Source: Alnus glutinosa
Lineage: Eukaryota > Streptophyta > Magnoliopsida > Fagales > Betulaceae
Assembly (NCBI RefSeq): GCF_958979055.1
Contig: NC_084886.1
Coordinates: 6,896,154 to 6,960,153 of the forward strand
Length of the DNA: 64,000 bases
Direction of reading: 5' to 3'
The notes beneath the pieces are model-generated. The model saw nothing but the letters and a program-made list of their open reading frames with translations. It searched no databases and was not told the origin of the DNA. The number at the start of each line of letters is the position of its first letter. Position 1 is the stretch's first letter. Positions 57,281 through 64,000 of this stretch are shown one piece after another. A program made the translations under genes and the position numbers.

Positions 57281-57607
57281 TCAGTTGTGAAGAGGGTTAG
57301 GTCCGGAGGGGACTAGTCTCTTCTCCATACCGTATCTTGGGTCAATCTCGTGGAGTTGTTGTGAGGGCGACGGAGGTGGGAGGGATCGATATTGGTGGAG
57401 TCTTTGAATTTGAAAGCACAAAGAACGTGGCTTTTCATGGGAAATAGAAGCACAAGAATGGTGATGGCGGTGGCTGCGAGGGTTTCTTGAAAAGGTTTCC
57501 GGCCGCATCGTTGGGTTGGAGAGGCGAGAGGCTGATGCGAGAAAGAGGAGGAAAAAAACCGTCAATATGAAGAGCCGGCTGCCGTAGGTAGAAGGAGAGC
57601 TCTTCAT
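57281..57607 (-). CDS. CLE peptide precursor, CLE9/10 type
   Basis: Single exon, 108 residues. Start taken at the ATG at 57607 (MKSSPSTYGSRLFILTVFFL), since it opens directly into a signal peptide; the open frame goes up to 57721 but no better ATG lies there. Residues 10-27 are a hydrophobic secretion signal. A variable His/Ser/Pro/Arg-rich middle follows. The last 12 residues before the stop are RLVPSGPNPLHN, exactly the CLE dodecapeptide of Arabidopsis CLE9/CLE10 as I remember it. Such peptides are cut out, modified with hydroxyproline and perceived by LRR receptor kinases; CLE9/10 act in stomatal lineage and xylem development. Which process this gene serves is unknown. Confidence 0.93.
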   Translation of the reverse strand: MKSSPSTYGSRLFILTVFFLLFLASASRLSNPTMRPETFSRNPRSHRHHHSCASISHEKPRSLCFQIQRLHQYRSLPPPSPSQQLHEIDPRYGMEKRLVPSGPNPLHN

Positions 57608-58401
57608 GGCTGGGAGATACGGAGTGATGATCAGGAAGACGGACTGTGGAAAGGGCGAGAGGAGAGAGCAATGGAAGATAGTGATAGTAGGGGGAGTTTT
57701 AATGCGAAGCAAGAGACACATGAACGAATATAATTGCCGAGAAAATTGGGGTCACCAAAGGCAATGGGTAGTCGGCAATCACCATCTCTAATCAAATGAG
57801 TCACGTATATTATATGTATGTGTTGGATGGCCCCTAGTACGCAATTAATTAATAATCTGATCCACCAGAAGATTTTTATTTTTCATTTTTTATTTTTATC
57901 CTGGGTATATAATAAGTCGAACTCTACAAAACGAGAGAAGCTGGTACTTTACAAAATGGACTGACATTTAAAAAAAAAAAAAACAACCCCCCGTCCACCT
58001 GCCGCCCTTTTTTTTTTAAAAAAAAAATGGAACAGAAAAATATTATGATAATTAGATAATTTTGCACCATATGGTTAGAAAGATTATATATATGTGGGTG
58101 TGTGTATTTCATAGTCTTCTCTACTTCAGACTCTCTCTCTTCCTTTTTGTTTTTGTTTTTTTTTGGACTATAGTCGTTCTTAGGATACAAAAAGTCAGCT
58201 TGTTTATTGGTACCTTATAACCATTTCTCTTTTCTGGTCTCTCATTTATACCCCAAGTCTTTTGAACACTCTCTTTCTTGTCCCTTCAGCTCTCTAAAGA
58301 AAGAACACCCCAACTGTGCATAATCTTTTCGTTCTTAGCTAGGACGAGAGAGCTTCCTTGTAAACTTTTTCATGCCTCTTTTTGGTTTCCTTTTCCTTTT
58401 A
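57608..58401. other. CLE promoter side and spacer
   Basis: AT-rich, with a T/A run pair at 58011-58027 and CT-rich DNA at 58110-58150. No other gene is supported. Confidence 0.45.
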
Positions 58402-59100
58402 TGCTCCGTTTGTTTCGGCGTAAAATAATTTTTAGAAAATAATTTCGGTATTTTTCGGTGTTTGGTAGGGGGCGAAAATAATAGTCAACCAGAAAATAAT
58501 TTCTGTTTGACCAAAAATGATTAGTAAATTTCGGAAAATGATTTACGCTTTTTAAAAGCATACATCATTTTCCGAAGACGTCTGACGCGATCGATTTATT
58601 TAAACGACGTAGTCGACCTTTACGTTCAAGCAGCCGACCACCATCGAAATCTTGCCAGTAACGGATTCCGACAACATCGGCTTAATGTCGTCGGAATCCG
58701 GCCACTTTCGCCGGAATCCGGTCCGGTCGGCCCAGATTCTGGCAACCAATCTGGCCGGAATCCGGCCAGATTGACCGGATTCCGGCGATCTGGCCAGACC
58801 GGCCGGAATCCGGCAGTTTGTGCCGGATTCCGGCCATCCCAGATTCCGACGAAATTGTCCGGATTCCGGCCATTATCTTGAATTCTAGCTGTATTAGCCG
58901 AAATCAAGTAAAAATAGTCAGAATCTTGTCGGTCAGTGATGGAATCTCGTCATCGATGATTTTTATATTATTTTATATTAATATTTATATATTTTGAATA
59001 AAAATTAATTTTTATAGGTTAATATGTTTGAATGAAAATATAAAAAATATTTGTAATTTTCTGTACGCGCCAAACACCAAAAAATGCTTTCGGCGGAATT
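58402..59100. mobile_element. MITE family B, copy 2 (one end lost)
   Basis: The left end TGCTCCGTTTGTTTCGGCG matches the right end of 2909-3698 and the order of internal blocks is the same in reverse. TTA precedes it. The right terminus is missing after about GCTTTCGGCGGAATT. The centre, about 58690-58870, holds around a dozen direct and inverted GGAATCCGGC units. Confidence 0.8.
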
Positions 59101-59886
59101 ATTTTAATTTTAATTTTAATTTTTTACAAGTATGTATTAACTCAGATTTTACAAAAAGTCTTGTAATTTAACCATATCTCCTGTAATTTAGGACAAAAAC
59201 TTATGGGTTTGTAATCTATACAATGAAAAGCCCATAACAAAGAGCTTGGCAGTTACACAATGCCCAATATTAGTTGGGCTCAACTCCAATGCATCACATG
59301 CCAGCCATAGAAAATCGGATCAACAGGATGAATGGATGATGATGATGATACAATCCATCATCCATGGATATAAACAGAAACTTTAGGCTCAATTCTTATT
59401 AGGGTGCGTTTGGTATTGCGATTTCGTAGACAATAAGTGCGATTTTAAACCAAATTGCAGAATATAGATCGTTTGGGAACTGCGTTTTTAAAAATTGCGA
59501 TTTGAAAACGCAGAAAATCTTATTTTTCAAATCGCAGATAAGATGATGCTTTTTTGAAAACGTAAAATTTTAAAGGTAAATTCGTGAATTTAAAGGCTAA
59601 ACTGCGATTTCGCCAAACGCTTAACTGCATTTTTAAAAATCACTTTTTTCAAATCGCACGTTTTAAAATCGTTATTCTAAATCGCAGTTTTTAAAATTTC
59701 AAACCCAAACGAACGTTAATCGTCGATCTAAAATATCTATAAGATTAGAATATGAACACGAATATGCCTAATTTAATTCATCCAAACTGAAAGCAACCCA
59801 ATAATAATCCCAAGCTACGCTTCGCCAATGTCCTTGTACCCCCCTCCAAATCCCACAGTTCTTCATCAACCGAAAGAAATCTGAAT
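59101..59886. other. PAP upstream region
   Basis: Contains MITE family A copy 3 at 59402-59715. The last 170 bases before the ATG are the likely leader and core promoter of the phosphatase gene; no clear TATA box is seen. Confidence 0.45.
59402..59715. mobile_element. Tourist-like MITE, family A, copy 3
   Basis: Ends GGGTGCGTTTGGTATTGC and (reverse complement) GTTCGTTTGGGTTTGAAA. TTA is duplicated at 59399-59401 and 59716-59718. It is 314 bases and about as long as copy 1. It lies within 200 bases of the phosphatase start codon. Confidence 0.83.
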
Positions 59887-61972
59887 ATGAATCATCTCAC
59901 ACGCTTCCTTCTCTTCCTAATCTTTTCTCTATTTCACCCATCAACCCCAGCCCAGGTCTCCCTCTCTGTAACCCCCACCATTCTCGCAAGATCCGGAGAC
60001 CCGATCCGCATCCAATGGTCCGGTATCGCCTCCCCCTCCGAGCTCGACTGGCTCGGCATCTACTCGCCCCCGGACTCGCCTCACGACCACTTCATCGGCT
60101 ACACCTTCCTGTCGTCTTCCCCCTCGTGGCGCTCCGGGTCGGGCTCCAGTTCCCTCCCTCTAGTCAACCTCCGATCCAACTACTCCTTCCGGATCTTCCA
60201 CTGGGCCAAGTCCGAGGTCGACCCGAAACGCCACGACCACGATAACAACCCCCTGCCCGGAACGGCCCACCTGCTCGCCGAATCCGACGTTTTCGGGTTC
60301 GGGTCGGGACGTGGGCCGGAGCAGATCCACCTGGCGTTCACGGAGAAAGACGACGAGATGCGGGTCATGTTCGTGACGGAGCGTGGCGATGAGAAGCAGT
60401 ACGTGAGGTACGGGGACAGAGAGGATCGGCTTGATGGCGTGGCGGAAGCGCGTGTGGGGAGGTACGAGAGGGAGGACATGTGCGAGTCCCCGGCCAACGA
60501 GAGCGTTGGGTGGAGAGATCCCGGGTGGATCCATGATGGAGTAATGAGGAAGTTGAAGAAAGGAGTCAGGTATTATTATCAGGTAAATAATTTTGTTGAT
60601 TGCAAGTTTAAGTTCTGAATTAAACTCTATGATTAATCTTAATTAATAAAGCATACATACATACCCATGCGAGAAACATCTTTTGCACACAATGATGTTG
60701 GGTCTACGACAGGTTGGAAGTGACACCGGAGGTTGGAGTGCAATCCAGAGCTTTGTGTCGCGGAATGAGGACTCTGATGAAACAATAGCTTTCTTGTTCG
60801 GTGATATGGGAACAGCGACACCATACTCCACGTTTCTCCGTACACAAGATGAAAGCATAGCGACCATGAAATGGATCCTCCGTGACATTGAAGCTCTGGG
60901 TGACAAGCCCGCATTTGTCTCACATATCGGAGACATCAGCTATGCAAGAGGATATGCGTGGTTGTGGGATCAATTTTTCACTCAGATTGAACCTGTTGCG
61001 TCCAAAGTAGCATACCATGTGTGCATTGGTAATCATGAGTACAACTGGCCTTCACAGCCATGGAGGCCTGACTGGTCTCAGAGGATTTATGGAACAGATG
61101 GGGGTGGTGAGTGCGGCGTACCCTACAGCCTTAAGTTCCACATGCCTGGAAATTCTTCGGAACCAACTGGAACCCGAGCCCCTGCTACGAAGAACCTTTA
61201 CTACTCATTTGATATGGGGGCAGTACATTTTGTGTACATGTCTACCGAGACCAATTTCCTTCCGGGGAGCAGCCAATATAACTTTTTAAAGCATGATTTG
61301 GAGTCAGTTGATCGAAACAAGACTCCTTTTGTGGTAGTCCAAGGGCACCGACCCATGTACACTACAAGCCATGAATACAGAGATACCCCATTGAGGGAAA
61401 GGATGCTCCAGCACTTGGAACCCTTGTTTGTGAAAAACAATGTGACCCTTGCTTTGTGGGGTCATGTCCATAGATATGAGAGGTTTTGTCCAGTGAATAA
61501 CTCTACTTGTGGAAGCATGGGCCTGAATGAGGAGAACTGGGAGGCATTTCCTGTCCATGTTGTGATCGGGATGGCAGGACAAGACTGGCAACCCATCTGG
61601 GAACCTAGAGCTGACCACCAAAATGATCCAATCTTCCCACAACCAAACCGCTCTTTGTACCGCGGAGGCGAGTTTGGGTATACTAGATTGGTTGCCACAA
61701 AGGACAAGCTTACGCTTTCTTATGTAGGGAACCATGATGGGGGGGTGCATGATATGGTGGAGATTCTTGCATCTGGACAAGTTCTCAGTGGCGGTGGGGC
61801 TGCTGCTGGTGATGGTGCTTTGGTTCGGTCCACATTCTCACTTTATGTCAAGGGAGCAAGCGTGTTAGTGCTTGGGGCTTTTATAGGCTATGTTCTTGGT
61901 TTCGTTTCACGTGCCAGGAAAGAGGCTGCCTTGAGAAATAGCTGGACTCCCGTGAAGGCCGAGGATATCTAA
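59887..61972 (+). CDS. PAP9: Purple acid phosphatase, membrane-anchored PAP2/PAP9 type
   Basis: Two exons, 59887-60582 and 60713-61972, phase 0, 651 residues. An N-terminal signal ([17 protein letters not shown]) precedes a fibronectin-like domain and then the metallophosphatase domain. All five metal-ligand motifs of purple acid phosphatases are visible: GDMG (Asp about 263), GDISY (Asp 306, Tyr 309), GNHE (about 338-341), GHRP and GHVHRYE. The C-terminus has a hydrophobic span ([15 protein letters not shown]) followed by a basic tail, which sets PAP2 and PAP9 apart from secreted PAPs. In Arabidopsis, PAP2 sits on the outer membranes of chloroplasts and mitochondria through this tail. The choice of PAP9 over PAP2 rests on the shared neighbourhood with NRP1 and gankyrin and is an inference. 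Exon 1 is strikingly GC-rich for this region. Confidence 0.93.
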
Positions 61973-64000
61973 ACTCAAGATTGTATTGCAATATGTATCG
62001 GTTAGTTCCCAAAATCTATAGTTCTTCTGTATTTCAATGTGTTTGCAATTAGGCCATCGAGCTCCCTATACTAAAACTGCTTGGATGGCCAAGCTAGGAA
62101 GCTGGGATAGTTTTGTACGACCTTAAAAAAAATACTTGTTTAACTATTAAGTCATTGTAAATATGCAATTTTCCGTACATATTTATATGATTTGCCACAT
62201 TGTACAAAGGGGTTCATATAGTTGAAGCTTATATATTTTGTCAGATAACTGCGAAGCTGTATCCTATGTGACGGATGACTTGAATATGATCTTATATTAT
62301 TACCATTTTGTGCCTTTTTGGGCAACTATCATATTACTACTGCTGAATTCTGCCAGAACTCTATGGAGAAAAGACCTATTTGTTGGACATTTTAAGGAGC
62401 AACTCAGGTTGAGGTACTGTGGGGACTCATCTGATATTGATCTTATTGAAACAAATTATGTTAAGCGGACTATTGTTAAGAAACAAGGAATGCTATATAC
62501 TGCACCTCCATCTCAATGGGCTGATCCAAGACATTCTAGGATAATCCACATAAGCAAACTGATAAATCCTTAATGGATAAGGATCTGTCTGGTACCTTCC
62601 AGTCACCAAAAACTCACAGTTATTAATCCTGAAGTGTGTTCAAATAATTGTTTTTATTATTGTAAATTCCATGTACAAGAGAACGATGGATAGAGTTATT
62701 TAATGCTTGCTCTGTGGGAAACATCGAGACCCTTTTAGTGATCTGGTTTAGTCACTCTTTGGCAACGAGATGGGATTGGATCTAAACTTTTATGGACTTT
62801 ACTGCTTATGTATCATCAAGGCTGATTGTACCATATAAATTGTTTCATGCTTATGCAGCAAGCATTTGGGTTTATCAGCATAACAGACTAATTTTTACAT
62901 ATAAAACATTTTATTAGGTATGGATATTTTAGGCTTTTCCTTGCATGTGAAACATTCAATGGTCGAAATCTTAATCAACCAGCATTCATTCGATTCTCTG
63001 AAGCCAATATGTTCAATTTCCAAGTCTAGTCTTGGTGAAATAGAATCTGTCAAGATATAATTCACAATATTTTCTGCCCAGAATTTTTCAATAAAAGGCA
63101 GGTAGGCAACTAAAAGTCTAGATGCCAAAATAGTAAATGAAAAAGCAAATGACTGAGTTTTTCAAATCAGTATATTAAACCGTCATATTTTGTTAGAGCA
63201 CGTGATTTTAAGACAGATATCATTTTATATTAAAAATGCATATAAGAATCGAATACTTGAATGACAAATGTCTAGTTTAATATACTGAGTTTGAGAATCA
63301 CCTGAGAACAGATGCAAGTTTATACTGAAAATGTATGCGAGAATCACGTATTTTAAGGACTAACGTTAAATTAATAGAACGAATTTCTTCCAACCCAATT
63401 CGACGAAAAATTTCCAAAAGAATATAAAATGAAAACTTTCCAAAAGAATATAAAAAAGGGGTTAGCGCTGGCAAAGGGGTTGGGCATGAGCATTGTAACA
63501 TTTTTCTTTGAACGAAGATATTGCTCTCTTTTGTTTTCTGTGGAATTTGTTTCAAATATTTTACTTTTTATTTTTCTGGATTACTAGGAAACAATTTTCA
63601 AGTATGGTATTATTAACAACAGGCTGTTCCATAGGCCTCAGCATCATCAGATCATTCAAGCCCTAACTGATGCATACACTTCTACGAAATTTTTGGTCAT
63701 TCAAACCCCCCTTTCTCCCTCTCCAAACAAAATATCCAAACCTCATATTAAACAGCCACTACATCATAAGGTCAATTGCATTGATTCTTATGGCCAAAGG
63801 CAAAAAGAAAAGGACAAAGTATAATACTGTTGGAAAGAAAAAATCTCATATTATTGCATGCATCATGCATGAATGGGGAAGAAAACCAGTTATACCAGTA
63901 ATGACAGCATCCGACCAAAAGTGGGGAAAACAAATACATGACGACAATTGAAAAATTGAAAAGAATAGTAGGCTGGTAATTGAAGCCTATCAATCGGCTT
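61973..64000. other. PAP 3' side and right-end spacer
   Basis: The first 230 bases are the likely 3' UTR. At about 62330-62573 a plus-strand frame reads LWRKDLFVGHFKEQLRLRYC and on to a TAA; it looks coding-like but I cannot place it, and it may be a gene scrap. From 62580 to the end the DNA is AT-rich with no recognised gene, repeat end or RNA. Confidence 0.4.

Noticed and set aside
60015-60534. Arg/Pro-rich ORFs on both strands over the phosphatase exon 1
   Set aside because: High GC removes stops in other frames; the PAP frame carries the motifs.
1-64000. CRISPR array, bacterial operon or plasmid features
   Set aside because: No regularly spaced repeats; gene structure is that of a plant nucleus.

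Overview
The window is nuclear DNA of a dicot plant, most likely a woody rosid. The genes carry many short exons with GT-AG introns, the intergenic DNA is AT-rich, and plant-only families appear (remorin, CLE peptide, nodulin-related protein, family-1 UDP-glycosyltransferase, plant L1 LINEs, MITEs). I cannot fix the species from sequence alone. All exon models were built by eye from splice signals, reading frame and remembered family sequences; no alignment or transcript was available.

Layout, left to right. 1-0.5 kb: the 5' end of a GDAP2-like macro-domain gene on the minus strand, running off the left edge. 1.6-5.8 kb: a MITE cluster. 6.1-10.4 kb: a UGT708-type glycosyltransferase pseudogene split by a non-coding LTR retroelement. 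12.1-13.1 kb: a four-exon gene for a small, probably thylakoid-lumen protein. 14.2-15.7 kb: an intact UGT708-like gene. 16.8-20.8 kb: a five-exon gankyrin (PSMD10) homologue. 21-29.7 kb: transposon-rich DNA with an orphan copy of the UGT upstream region and two related retroposons of about 1 kb. 30.2-30.7 kb: an NRP1-like stress gene. 32.1-35.2 kb: a 5'-truncated L1 with an open reading frame. 35.6-38.4 kb: a membrane RING-finger gene with a leader intron and a uORF. 39.4-46.9 kb: one intact remorin gene and two decayed tandem copies. 47.9 kb: tRNA-Thr(AGU). 50.4-53.7 kb: an eleven-exon secreted LRR protein gene. 54.7-55.7 kb: a decayed LINE piece. 57.3-57.6 kb: a CLE9/10-type peptide precursor. 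59.9-62.0 kb: a two-exon purple acid phosphatase of the membrane-anchored PAP2/PAP9 type. The last 2 kb hold nothing I can name.

The protein-coding genes look like independent single genes, not a pathway cluster. The order gankyrin - NRP1 - PAP9 matches, as I remember it, Arabidopsis AT2G03430 - AT2G03440 - AT2G03450, so the interval looks like an ancient syntenic block that transposons have spread apart. I found no clear candidate for a new multi-gene system. The least explained items are the two 1-kb retroposons with clean target-site duplications, the orphan UGT upstream copy, the paired hairpins near 27.3 kb and the stepwise decay of the remorin copies.
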